Shown: positions 51,568-63,068 of the stretch, piece by piece
Layout: each line of letters begins with the position of its first letter
How positions within the stretch are numbered: position 1 is the stretch's first letter
Source of the DNA: Drosophila pseudoobscura
Taxonomy: Eukaryota; Arthropoda; Insecta; Diptera; Drosophilidae
Direction: 5' to 3'
Assembly: GCF_009870125.1 (NCBI RefSeq)
Contig: NC_046683.1
Location: 60,899,869 to 60,963,868, forward strand
DNA: 64,000 bases
Position numbers and translations under genes: made by a program
Notes under the pieces: model-generated
The model's database searches: none
What the model was told of the DNA's origin: nothing
What the model saw: the letters and a program-made list of their open reading frames with translations, nothing else

Positions 51568-51864
51568 GATTGGATATTCCCGCGACTATAATTATCGATG
51601 GGTAGAATTTATTTGCTGTTAGTGGCCAATTTCGGCAGTTACATACCTGTATTTTTTAGTTTGAACATATCAAGTTTAGAGCCGAGATCCGAATTTGTTG
51701 ATTGTTGTTTTGAAATAATTCTCCTATTCTCCGGCACAGAACTAAAAATCATTTCATATTGGCAGAGTCGTCACCCTCTCTTTTCAATTCCTGCCAGACG
51801 ATAACAATATCAAAATCGATTTGTCAGTTAGTTTTGAATGGTTGTCAGCAGCTTGAATAGCTAA

Positions 51865-52878
51865 ATGTCCGAATCGACCGACTTAGAGTGCGCCAACTCA
51901 AAATCCATGTTGATTGGAGTCCATCACGTGGGTGTGACAGCCAAAATGCAGTCTCCACTCAAGAAGGTCCGCCCCCGCATGGAAATGTCCAGCGAATCTG
52001 ACATTTTCCAAAATGTCAAGATCAAGACCCAATACAACGCGTTCAAAAATGATCCACTGACAGAGACCACAGTTTCGGACCACAGCTCCCCGTCCGCTTT
52101 GTACAAGATGCGGGCCGAACCAGAGAAATTGTTGCTGGGCACCGGGAAGGAAAAGCCGGAGCGCATTGAGTTCGAGCGCTATTCGAAGAGGCGCCCCCGC
52201 GTCTTTGTTCCCCTTCGTGGTCGTGCCAGAGTCCCCCAGAGGGCAAAGTTGAACAAGGCATCCCAGGCGCATCCCATGAATACAGGCCTTGTCAACCGCC
52301 TGATGTACTCCTTGGACAACATGTGCAAGTGTCAGCCGCAGCACTCGCACAGCATTATCGACGATCTGCCCGAGCCGAACTGGAACAAGAAGGAGGAGTC
52401 GCGTCACACCTGCATCGGTATCTATCCGTTCGAGCACGGCTGTGCAGATTACCTGACCACCACGGACACTCATCCCAGGATAAATGCCATTGTCCTGGCC
52501 GACCGGGCCACCACCTACGCCACCCACTTCTGGGCGGAGCTGTTCGGACTCCTCCACATCGTCGTGGCCTTTGTGGTGGCCTTCATTCTGCAGGGCTACC
52601 GATTCGTTCTCTACTCCCTGGTCAACACCCTCATTGTGGGCCTGTTGCACTTGACCTCCGACTACCTGCTGAAGCCCGTGCTGACCACGCTCTTCAATGG
52701 TTTCCTGCAGCCGCCTTTGATCTTTGTGTACAACATCCTCTGCTCCATGCGTGACATTACGGAGCCTTTGGGTGACGGCCTCGGACATTTCCTGAAGCCA
52801 CTGGCCACTGTATGCGGGAGCATTCGACTGATCGATGTCAACAGCCGCCTTGCCCGACGATTATCCAAAGATGTTTGA
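51865..52878 (+). CDS. Unrecognised single-exon membrane protein
   Basis: One uninterrupted exon encodes 337 residues. I do not recognise the family. Residues 1-135 are polar and basic, with RYSKRRPRVFVPLRGRARVP. Residues 150-200 hold cysteines and histidines (NMCKCQPQHSHS, HTCIGIYPFEHGCADY). Residues 225-292 are strongly hydrophobic, with at least two likely membrane passes (LLHIVVAFVVAFIL; VNTLIVGLLHL) and perhaps a third (LQPPLIFVYNIL). The tail has DITEPLGDGLGHFLKPLATVCG, which looks conserved. Codon use resembles the neighbours, and a Motif 1 promoter is upstream, so it is a real, broadly expressed gene. The basic N-terminus would face the cytosol by the positive-inside rule, which is inference. 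Confidence 0.88.
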   Translation: MSESTDLECANSKSMLIGVHHVGVTAKMQSPLKKVRPRMEMSSESDIFQNVKIKTQYNAFKNDPLTETTVSDHSSPSALYKMRAEPEKLLLGTGKEKPERIEFERYSKRRPRVFVPLRGRARVPQRAKLNKASQAHPMNTGLVNRLMYSLDNMCKCQPQHSHSIIDDLPEPNWNKKEESRHTCIGIYPFEHGCADYLTTTDTHPRINAIVLADRATTYATHFWAELFGLLHIVVAFVVAFILQGYRFVLYSLVNTLIVGLLHLTSDYLLKPVLTTLFNGFLQPPLIFVYNILCSMRDITEPLGDGLGHFLKPLATVCGSIRLIDVNSRLARRLSKDV

Positions 52879-55740
52879 TTTTTCCACGTTTCCATGTTCT
52901 TATGTTAAATTGTATTTTAAGTTCCATTAAATTGTGTTCCGTTTTTCGTTTCATTCCCTGTGCGTGTGTGTTTCATTGCCAGACGTTTCAGGGGTAGGTG
53001 GGCGGAGCCTGGCCTGGCGCAGCAACCAACCCCCGTAAAGGACTTTGGGGTACATGTACATATCCTTCTCATTCCCGCCCTTCCCATCTCCCTCTACAGG
53101 ATTACACACAAAATTACGCACATTCCGAACCTGTATCGGATTACATTGTTTTTCTTGTTTTCTTGTTCCACAGCACCGTAGCTGTGGCCATAGCGACAGC
53201 CAGCACCGCCTCACCCTCTCCCTCACCCCCTCCGCGCCGGTCCATTGTGGGACTTAAGGGTGTTTGTGCGGAGACGAGGCGAGGCGAGGCTCAATTACGG
53301 CGAATGAAACATTTATGATTTATTTGCTCATTTTGTGGTCGGTCCACCAGGACGACGGGGGAAGCATATGTCTAAAATAAAATCATAAAAAAACGTATAC
53401 TAATTGTGTCCCACGAGAGTTTTATTTGGGTTTATGATTTTAAAACTCTATTCGATGGTCAATCAAAGGCAGGCTCAACCAGAACCAGTTATGGATCTGC
53501 AGGCCATGGATTTATGGCATTTCAAAGTAGCATCTGTGTACCCGAAATATGAATGATTCTATCTCTTGATTATCCCTTTCCATTCGCCCATTCACCCATT
53601 CACCCATTTCTCCATTTCCCATTTTCACTGTGCCATTTTCCAAAGAATTTTGCCTTGTCTGCACTCAAAATAGAATCAATAAAACTGATCTACAAAAACG
53701 ATGGCTATCAAGGCGTTCGGTTACCTTTTTCCAGTTAAGTTTCACTTTTCCACGGAATCGGAATCTTATTCAGGAAGTAAGCAAACCAACAAATTATCAT
53801 ATTCAAATCTGGTAAAGAAATATCAGAAATGGAATCAACGGTATCAATGGAATGGAAAAGCTCAGGTATAAGGCGAAAATATGTAGCTGGAGGAGGAAAA
53901 CCTAAGAAAAGACTGTGTGTTTATTTGATTTATAGTTGCTTTGCGGTAAGAAGAGACCCGCACGACACGAAGTTTTCATTAATGAGAATAATGAGGTGGC
54001 TAGTTGCCGTCAAAGGATCATCTTACACATGCACATGCACCCCCACCCGATCCGATCCGATCCCATGCCATCCCATCCCATCCCATCGCACCCCTTTTTG
54101 TTTTCCGAATGGGGGAAACGAAACGGGGCACTCTGCCTCTACCTCTGCCCCCAATTAGCTGTGGAAATTTTTTTGTATCTCGACATATGTTTGAAATTAA
54201 TGAGCCTCCTGCAGCATTGATTGATTTGTCTTATTTTCTTCGTGGCTGATCAGTGCAAACCGATGATTATTAATTGGAATGTCACAATAACTCTATAAAT
54301 ACATAATATCGGTTTTCAGTAATGCCCACAACATGTCCAATCCAACAATCGAAACACAAGGTGCGAAAATCATTTACCCTCTTCAGACGCAATATAGAAA
54401 CCTCTAGGGTCTGAGGGCTCCGACGACCCGCCTACCCGCCTACCAGTCACCAGTCACCAGTACAGACTCGCGTATTATACCTCGGTTTGCCCATTATTGT
54501 GTGATCGACAGACGGATAAGGGCATCCGTGCAGACTGTATTCATGAATGGGAGCAGACGGGGACGGGGACGTGGTCGGGGTCGGGGACTGGGAAAGGAAC
54601 AACGTGACGACAAGGTGACAACATCCCGGGACACTTTACAAAACGTTTTGTTCGGAATTTCAAGATTACAGCTGTTAAGCTGTTTTCTGGGCTGCTGCTC
54701 TATTTTCCATTCTATTCTCTGGCTGTCTGGTCTGTGAACTGGAATTGTAGGATTAACCGGGCAGGTTCTTCGCAACAATCCTAATACCATGACGTTTGCT
54801 AAATATCAGTGGGTTCTCTTCTCTTCTGTTCTGTCTGTCTGTCTGGATCTTTGCGTGAAGTTAAGCAATTTGTGGCCAGTCGTCTATGTCTATGGGCACA
54901 ATAGTAGAACACAATGGGAAAACGATGGGTTGGCCAGCCGCAAATGGTTATGCAAGAAGTTATGAGTAAATATACAAATTTGAGAGGAACTTTAGGGATT
55001 TTCGCATGGGAAATTGAGTAATAGTTGAAGATTATAGCCCAAGTGTTTCGAGACTTCCAGGTACTTGCATACAATGGAATGCTGAGTGATGCAATAAGTT
55101 GGAACTGTCCTGAAATAAGAGACGAACATTAGGTATTGAGCATGGAAGTAGCCAAAGGATGTATGGATTAAGATAAGTACTGCCAGAATGAAATGGCAGG
55201 AAAGGATGCCTCATATTCAATGCAAGGAAGTAAATCAAAATAAGGAATTTATGTAGATACAAATTAAATAGTATAATCACGATTTCGTGCCAGCAAAATA
55301 TCTTTAAAGTTCTGTCTTATTTTGATATTATAGTTTTAAAATACTTCTCTTGTTACTTCCTGCTTTGCGTGGCGGCAACTGGAATGAAAGTGTGATATTT
55401 TCATCTTGAAAATATTCATCTTTAAATATACAGCTCTTTTCTTAATAAACCTTCCCATCCTTAGTTAATCGCAGATAAATGTTTGGTGTGATTTCTATGC
55501 ACAACTTGATCTCAACACGTTGAGATGGCCCTTACCTCACGATTCCTATTAGATCCACTAGAAACTATGTACCTTTATGCCTTCCGCTTTGTAGCTCGAA
55601 TTAATCCCTGCATGAACGACTTAGGGTCTTAGGCTGTATATAATATCAACTACTAATTCCTTCCTCTTCTAAAATAGCTAGCATACCTTTCTCGTTAGAA
55701 TGCATGCTTAGCTCTTTCAGTTAGGATAGCTTCTATATAT
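52879..55740. other. Non-coding spacer
   Basis: No gene is supported. It includes the 3' UTR of the membrane-protein gene (several AATTAAA/ATTAAA-like signals near 52,925), a CCATC/CCGAT run at about 54,050-54,090, a GGGACGGGG-type run at 54,557-54,590, and AT-rich sequence. Short frames at 53.0-53.3 and 54.5-54.8 kb are low in complexity and lack coding features. Confidence 0.55.
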
Positions 55741-56079
55741 TTCTATATTTCAGTTCGGACCGCTTCGCGTCACTCGCCATGCGGCAGCGCCCCTCGGTCT
55801 CCTGCGTTTCTGCCTGGCATGGGCCACTTGATGGTGCAGTCATAGCCGTTTATTGCCTGTTTGTAGGGTGGCGGATCTATAAGTTTCTACAGGTAAGTAC
55901 ACATGAATAATTATAATTGAACTTTAGCATATTTCACTTCTATTCGAAACAACTACAAGTATGCAAAGCTTGATGGCCACCTGAAAACCAAGGAAATGAT
56001 GGCTACAATGGACACTTATAAATCTGTATGTACATACCTTATAAAACAATTTCTGGAGGTTCGTACGGCGACAGTCCCT

Positions 56080-56526
56080 CTACCATTGTTCGGGCATGGG
56101 ACGACCGCAGATGCGACAGTTGCTGGCAGCATCGATGGTGGCAGTGGTAGCACTACGACTACGACGTCGGACCGGAACCTCTGGGAGAGTAACAGGTGCC
56201 GTGTGCTCGAAGCCGCTGTCCACGTAGCCGCGCTCCACGAGCGCCAGCAGCTTCATGGCGGTGGCCACTCGACGGCGCATCTTCTGTTTTCTCCGCCACA
56301 TTTCTGCCTCGTCGGGCAGGCAGAATGGCGAATCCGAGTTCTTCTTCAAATCATCCTCCGCCGATGCCAGATTGACTGCTGCATTCAGAGCGGATGTCAC
56401 TTTAATCATTTCCGACTCCTTCAGATCCCCCAGACTGCGAAGACGTACTGGGTTGGGTTTTTTCACACGGCGTGCGGCAACAGAGCTGCGGGGCTTACTC
56501 TTGGGAACTTTGCGTTCAATTGCCAT
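56080..56526 (-). CDS. Unrecognised small basic protein
   Basis: The single exon gives 148 residues from MAIERKVPKSK (ATG at 56526, context GAACAATGG). An in-frame codon further upstream exists, but this start has the better context. The N-terminus is very basic (KPRSSVAARRVKKPNPVR). A helical middle follows (LNAAVNLASAEDDLK and EMWRRKQKMRRRVATAMKLL), then RRRSRSATT and a CRICGRPMPEQW end with a CxxC pair. A nuclear location is likely from composition. AATAAA (minus sense) at about 55,845 suggests a 3' UTR of roughly 230 nt. No family is recognised. Confidence 0.75.
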   Translation of the reverse strand: MAIERKVPKSKPRSSVAARRVKKPNPVRLRSLGDLKESEMIKVTSALNAAVNLASAEDDLKKNSDSPFCLPDEAEMWRRKQKMRRRVATAMKLLALVERGYVDSGFEHTAPVTLPEVPVRRRSRSATTATIDAASNCRICGRPMPEQW

Positions 56527-58861
56527 TGTTCGGAAATAATTTTGAAAATTTTCTAAATTTTCTTTCACAAATATTTATCCTACTTTCTATAATTTCGTTT
56601 TGGGAATGAATGAATCAGTATCAAATTCAAATCATCGAATATTTCGATGTTAGTTTTAATGCATGCTTGGTTTGGTTCGAATTTTCCTCGAATATTCATG
56701 TACATGCGGCAGCGCCTCTCGGTCGGCTGGGCAGGAGGAAAGCTGCGCATCTGCGTGGGACCCGGGCTTAATTTATGAAAATAATGAAATTCCTTTTATA
56801 TACAGACATTTACGATGACCTTGTGTATCGATGGATAGAACAGCCAATATGCCAGTGTATGCGCAGTTCTTCGTTCCATGTGAATCTTATCGTATCCACG
56901 ACTATTCTCTTATCTTTGTCCGCGATTTCGGAGTGCATTTAAATTGTTTCAAGTCCATTTATTTGTTGCGAGACAATTTGCATGCATGCGCTTGCAGTAT
57001 TTAGGAAGCAGACACCAAACACACTCGAAGGAAAAAATCTGCTTGGCTCAGCCAAACACGATAGTGTGGGAACGAACCGAAAGACGCATTTCCATTCAGG
57101 CCAAAGCCCAGAGCCCAAAGGGAGTCCAGAACGAAACAAAAGCGAAAATAATAATTATAATGCAAAAAGCTTTGGGTGGATTCCGGCCGACAGCTCTGCC
57201 GTCGCGACGGCCCGTAAGTCCTGACACGTGATTTTAATAATGGAATTAGCCGGGATGCGATTACAATTCACAATCCTTTTCCTGCGGTCAATTAGAGGGC
57301 ACACCTCGCCCACCCCATCGCAGGGGGGGTGTTGCCAGGCAGCAACAAAAGCTCAAATATCGAAATTAGTAATCTGTAATCGGTATCGACACCTGCAGTA
57401 ATCTCTCACTCCCCCCCGCTCCCCCGTCCATCGAATCGATGATCACGCAATGTGAAAGGGCCAGGGCTCAGAGCATCCCCTTCTCCCCCCTCCCCGGCCA
57501 GCCTGTGACAAATCTGTGCTCTGGGACCAGGGACCTGAGACCTGAGACCTGGGACTCCGTTGCGTCGAGTGTGACGAAATTGTCAACCCTCCTAATTTGA
57601 TGCCTAATGAATTCCCTTCAGCAGCAACAACTGGAAAAGTGCTCCTGTTTCTGTATGGCTTTGTGTGTCTGTGTGTCTCTGTATTCCGTGTTCCTGGGGG
57701 CAACGGCGACGGCAGCGCAATTGTTTAGCCTTTTTGTGGATGGATTGTCACCTTTGTGTCCATGTCAGTTTTATTTCATTTTACTTTATCGCACCATTTC
57801 GTGTTGCATGCAGCAGTGGAGGAGAGGAGGAATTTTGTAATTGAAATTTGATCCCATTAGATGAGCAGCCAAAGGCAGAGGCAGAGCCTCATCGAGCAGC
57901 GAGCAGCAAGCAGCAAGTAGCGAGCATTCTTTTCCCAATCCCAGCCTCCGCCTGGGAATCAAATTGCATTGAGTCTGGGTCTGGGACCGAGACAGAGACA
58001 GAGACCGAGAGTCCACTTTATATACTCCACTCGTGGATATATCTTGCATTTTATATGCAAAAAATACGGCAAAACACAGCCAGAAACTCGGTGCAAAAAA
58101 GAAGCAATGTCATAGAAATTTGATGTAAATTCCAAGAAACTGCACACGGGCATTCATTAGATACCCTATACCAAATGCCATGTACATACATACATACATA
58201 CATACGTATGTACACCCCCCTACCCGTAAACACGATTCTAATGAGGTCATGATGTTTGTTTCTTAATGAAATTCAATGTTTTTCGCCGTTAGATAACACA
58301 CACACACGCAGAGAAACAGTTTGGCAAACGACAAAATGGCTGCCCGGAGGTTACGCCCTCTTACGCCGAGGATAACGGCACAGGCAATCCACCCCTAAAT
58401 TGGCCTGCTCAACAACCAGTCAGCGCTCTCCAGCCCCGAACTCGAACCCGAACCCGAACCGAACGGCAATGGAACGGAGCACACAGCCTGCCTGCCCTGC
58501 CCTGCCTGCCCTGGCCGGGCCTGGGATTCCCCATGCACGGCTTCTTCCGCTTGCATTTCATTTGATTTTGAACAGCGAACGCGTCAAGACGGTCAGGAGA
58601 GAACGGATCTCCCCAACGAAATCCCAAAGTTCTTTGCACAAGCAAAAAATAAAACAGTGTAAAGAAAATCAATAGAAAATTGATACAAATGCAAAGTGAA
58701 TGTTTTTTTTTAAGTTTAAAGTATTTAAATACCAAATATTACAAAAATTATGAATTAATGAAAATCAATCAAGTGCTTTAATTGATAGCCCGAAAAACCC
58801 CATAGTCACCCCAAAAGTGAAAAGTTATCATACACAAACCAAATAATAGAAAACTAGCGTA
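56527..58861. other. Upstream non-coding region of Six4
   Basis: There is no gene on either strand that I can support. The region has an ACAT run at 58,182-58,208, a C-rich block (57,400-57,500) and an AACCCGAACCCGAACC run at 58,443-58,460. Given the gene downstream, it probably holds Six4 enhancers and 5' UTR. No individual site is claimed. Confidence 0.5.
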
Positions 58862-61476
58862 ATGTTTGAGAAAAATATGGATACAAACAATCTGTCAGCG
58901 TCCATAAGCGGGGACCTGGACTCGACCAGTTCCGGCGGCACTTCATCGGACCATTCGGCGGCGCAACAGGATAATCTCAGCTCTCCCATGGCCTACGGAT
59001 CGCTCTTCCTGCCAAATCCCGGTTAGTTATACAATGTCCAGTCCTATCAGATCAGTGCGGAAAACCAGAGGCGGCCAATATCGTATTACCCCTATGTAGA
59101 CAGAGGCGTCAATGAGGCGCTGCATAAACAATTAAAGCCTGGACTACACAATTTGCTGAATATTACAAAAGTTTTGAGGACTGCATGTAGTGCACAAGTG
59201 GGTTTTATAGAACAGAAGATGACGTTGGTATATGCACTCCAATAATGATACCATTAATATGGGCATATGGGTGGGCTCCCATTTGGTCATAGGATCTTTT
59301 ATCTCTTTTAGTTTTTCAAATCATTTCCTTCTCTACAAGTTTTTGTTCTTTGCTGGCTGTAGGCCATCCAAAATTCGTTGATTCATAGCCCGTTTTTGTG
59401 GCCTAAACCAATGTACCATCAAATGCATTATGTATTACATATCTGTATATGTATGCATGCACATATGCAAATACATATTTCTTTGGCATATATGCACTTA
59501 CATTTATGTACACATATCGGATTTATTTATTTGCTTGATGTCTCTTTCTGGTCTCGATATGATATACAGTCCCCGTCTCCGTCACCGTCCGAAGGTGTCG
59601 AAAGACAACGATCGTTTTGGTCGGCTATTTGATGATTAGTCACCTCCAAATGTGTGGGGCTGTGGGGTGGGCTGGGGTGTGGGGGGGTTACCGACCAGCC
59701 CACCGAAATGGCACGTGAGAACGAACGACAAAAGAGCTAATTTCTCCGCATGATTTCGCTTACCCCCTCCCGACCAGGCTATCGCGGCAACCTCTCGTGC
59801 AAGACCGTCTTGCAGCTGGATAAGTTTGGGCCGTACGAGGCCGCGGAGAAGGATCATCTGCTGGAGCGCCGCTTTCAGGATATTACCAACGATTATGACA
59901 AGTCCCCACCGCCCACGGCCTCGACCACGCCCACACATTACCCTACTCTGAACAGCATTATGTTCGAGAATGGCGTCAGTGGCGGCCCTCTGGGCGATCT
60001 CAATGGCAATACGAAGACGGACTCCCTGTGCGCCGGTCTCCAGAGAGGTGGTGCCGGCGGTCTGGGTGGCAATCCGGTCACCGGGGGACACCTCATATCG
60101 AATCTAACGGCTGGCCACAACATGTCCGCCGTGGGCAACTTCCCCATCGATGCCAAAATGCTGCAGTTCTCCACAGACCAGGTGAGGACTTGAACGTTTC
60201 TCTGAGGAGGCTTTTGGGTAATCATCATTTTGTACCCATCCCCAGATCCAATGCATGTGTGAGGCCCTGCAGCAGAAGGGCGACATCGAGAAGCTAACCA
60301 CTTTCCTGTGCAGCCTGCCGCCCAGCGAATTCTTCAAGACGAACGAGAGTGTGCTGCGGGCCCGCGCCATGGTCGCGTACAATTTGGGACAATTCCACGA
60401 ACTCTACAACCTACTGGAGACGCACTGCTTCTCCATCAAGTACCATGTGGATCTGCAGAATCTCTGGTTCAAGGCCCACTACAAAGAGGCCGAAAAGGTA
60501 CGCGGTCGTCCCCTGGGAGCGGTGGACAAGTATCGCCTGAGAAAGAAATACCCCCTGCCCAAGACAATATGGGATGGCGAGGAGACTGTCTATTGCTTCA
60601 AGGAGAAGTCGAGGAATGCCCTAAAGGATTGCTATCTGACCAATCGCTATCCCACGCCCGATGAGAAGAAAACGCTGGCCAAGAAGACGGGCCTAACGCT
60701 CACCCAGGTCTCCAATTGGTTCAAGAATCGTCGGCAACGGGACCGTACGCCCCAGCAACGATCGTAAGTTGATATAGAATTAGTTCTATTTGAATCTGTA
60801 GCATTTCTGCCCTGTCATAGGGTACATACATCGAACCTTTGCCTTCCATTCCATTTCTACATAACTCGTAAAACAATTCATTCAACACTTGAGTATGTTC
60901 CACCCAGAAGAAATGGGAAAACTGGGAACAAAATATAATCAATTGTTTTGGAAATTGGCATTAAAAATCGTTTGTACTCATAAGTGACCGTAAAACACTT
61001 GCGCGTCCAGTTCTGTATTCCGGACCGAAAATGCCACTTGAGCGTGTTTTATGTCCAATTTTGCCCTTAGCTTAGCTCAGCTCCTTCCATGGGTCCATGG
61101 GTCCATGGGTCCATGGCCCGTCCTGTGCATATTTATAGAGGCTAGGGGACGGGACGTGACCCTAACGCAGCGCATGCGTGTAGCATGTGCCGCACCGCTC
61201 CGTCGACTCCCCGCTGGCTGATTGCCTTCTCCCTGGGCGTCAAATTGCAGCACTCACTCTCGCACTTCTCTTCACCAGCAAGTGGACTAAATGTGTTTCC
61301 CTTTTTTTATTTTTGTGTGCTTGTATGTGCGTACCAACTATATATTCCCTTTCCTTTTCGTTCTTTGCAGTGATATTATGTCGGTGCTGCCAGTGGGCCA
61401 GTTGGATGGGAATGGCTTCCCGCGCATGTTCAACGCCCCCAGCTATTATCCCGAGACGATTTTCAATGGGCAATAA
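58862..61476 (+). CDS. Six4: Six4 homeodomain transcription factor
   Basis: Four exons, 58862-59021, 59778-60181, 60246-60763 and 61371-61476, encode 395 residues. The N-terminus is Ser/Gly-rich ([13 protein letters not shown]). The SIX domain, which binds Eya-type partners, spans roughly residues 180-292, with [17 protein letters not shown] at its start. The homeodomain follows ([16 protein letters not shown], then RYPTPDEKK and the recognition helix [14 protein letters not shown]). The end is [19 protein letters not shown]. The [12 protein letters not shown] sequence marks the Six4/5 class rather than so or Optix. In flies it acts with Eya in mesoderm, gonad and muscle patterning. Intron 1 (756 bp) and the upstream region are the likely places for enhancers. 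AATAAA lies at about 61,632. Confidence 0.96.
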
Positions 61477-61864
61477 ACTTTGAACCATTCGGAGGGGGCT
61501 CGTTCCATTGTTTTGTAAATACGGCGTTTTTATGTTTAAAAAAAACCAAAAGCAAATGAAAAACTGGTCATCAAATGGCATCATAATCTGTAGCTTTAGA
61601 ATAATCTTTTTTTTTTGCTCTATGTATTGTACAATAAAACCTAATAAGTAAAATGAATGAATTGTACGAGTATAATTGCAATAGATTAATAAATCCGAAT
61701 TCCAGAATAGTTTATAAATATGTTTTTTATTTATTTATTTTAAGCGTACATAGTGGAACGATAGAGGCAGTAAGTATTGCGTGTATTGCCACAAAGCTAG
61801 TCTTATATTTACACATGCCTGCCCTAGTAATACTTATAGCGTTGGGGAGGTCTGTAATTGGGGT

Positions 61865-62832
61865 CTATTTATCCTTATATTTCATTTTGATTTCATACAG
61901 CGCGATTCTTTCCTCCTGCTCCAGTTCGAGCTTTCTCAGCTCAACGGCTGTTTCCAATTTCTTCTCCTCAAACTTCATTCTTCTCAGCTCCTTCTCCTTG
62001 AGCCAGTGGAATTTCTCCACCTCCAACTGCAGAATGGCTTCCTTAAAGTCCAGCTCATCGATCTTCTTGGCAGCAGGGCAACTATGGTCCATGGTCTTTT
62101 CCTCGATTCTACTTTGGTGATTCTGTAGCTCAGTCTCGTATAAGGAATCAGAGCAGTCAATGGGATCCACTGATGATTCGGTTTCGGATCTCAGATACTC
62201 CTCATTGAGGGAGTCGTCGTTGCTGAATATCGATGAGCGCGGATGGTTGAAGTCAGTGTTCCACGCGCTATTGCTCATGGAAGATTCAAAATTGAAATCG
62301 GCGCCAAACATGTCAACCAGCTGATCATAGTGCGGGCACAATTGCAACAAGGTCTCTGCAAACATTTGCAAATCGTTATCACAAAAAGCATTTTTGGTAA
62401 GTAATAAGTTTACCTCTAACTCTGACGGGATCATCAATCTCTGCTCCTTTCGTCTTCATCCAGGTGTTGGCCTTCTGTAGAGTACCCTTTAGATATCTTA
62501 GCTTGCATTTAAATGTGTTCCAAGAGCCGCTTATCTTGGTTTCCTCTATCAGTTTCGTGTAGTACTTTCTTGCCGTGGGCTTCTATTAAATGATTGTTGT
62601 CGTTTTCAAAAGCTCAAGTCTGAATCGGTTGAGGATAATGGTTACCTCGATATTGCCGTGCCTAGAGATGTATGTTAGCATAGATTTTATTTCCTCATCA
62701 TTCCATTTCTTTATGGTTGTAACTTTCCGATGCCATTTAAGTGGTTTTGCTGCGAATATACATACAAAATATTTATTCCTGATTAATCATAGGTGTTCTG
62801 CGTTTACACTAACTGGTTTTGTTTGCAGGCAT
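61865..62832 (-). CDS. SANT/Myb-like (trihelix-type) DNA-binding protein, unrecognised
   Basis: Four exons on the minus strand, 62832-62814, 62749-62646, 62582-62414 and 62355-61865, encode 260 residues. The N-terminal ~105 residues resemble a Myb/SANT-like fold of the type common in insect regulators and in proteins derived from transposase partners: KKWNDEEIKSMLTYI, then GSWNTFKCKLRYLKGTLQKA and PHYDQLVDMFG. An acidic Ser-rich middle and a long charged coiled coil follow (LQLEVEKFHWLKEKELRR, then LRKLELEQEERIALYEIK). All introns have GT/AG ends and phases agree. It is divergent with the TRAPPC12 gene and shares a promoter with it. I cannot name an orthologue. Confidence 0.82.
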
Positions 62833-62918
62833 GTTCTGGGAAAGGTTTTATTTTGATTGCCTGTTTGTTTTTTGGTTGTTTTTTGTTGAAATTAGAGGTG
62901 TCAGGCCATCGAAGGCAC

Positions 62919-62969
62919 TATCGATAGTATCCATGTTATGGTTTTGCTATTATCATGATACTATCGATA
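62919..62969. promoter_or_regulatory. Bidirectional promoter with two DREs
   Basis: Two exact TATCGATA palindromes at 62919-62926 and 62962-62969 lie 43 bp apart in the 236 bp between the divergent start codons of the SANT-like gene and the TRAPPC12 gene. DREs bind DREF and typify promoters of growth and housekeeping genes. Being palindromic, they can serve both directions. Confidence 0.8.
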
Positions 62970-63068
62970 TTGTTTTGGCCATATTCTAATAGTAGGCTGT
63001 TTTTCCTGGTATTATTGCTCGAAATACCAGAAACATACCAGCAAATTAGTATAGGAAACGCGAAAGAA

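Noticed and set aside
55752-55890. Plus-strand exon-like block (acceptor, open frame, strong GTAAGT donor)
   Set aside because: It overlaps the probable 3' UTR of the minus-strand gene at 56.1 kb, and no partner exon with coding character follows.
58443-58462. AACCCG repeats resembling telomere-type repeats
   Set aside because: Only a few degenerate copies in ordinary low-complexity DNA, and Drosophila does not use such telomeric repeats.
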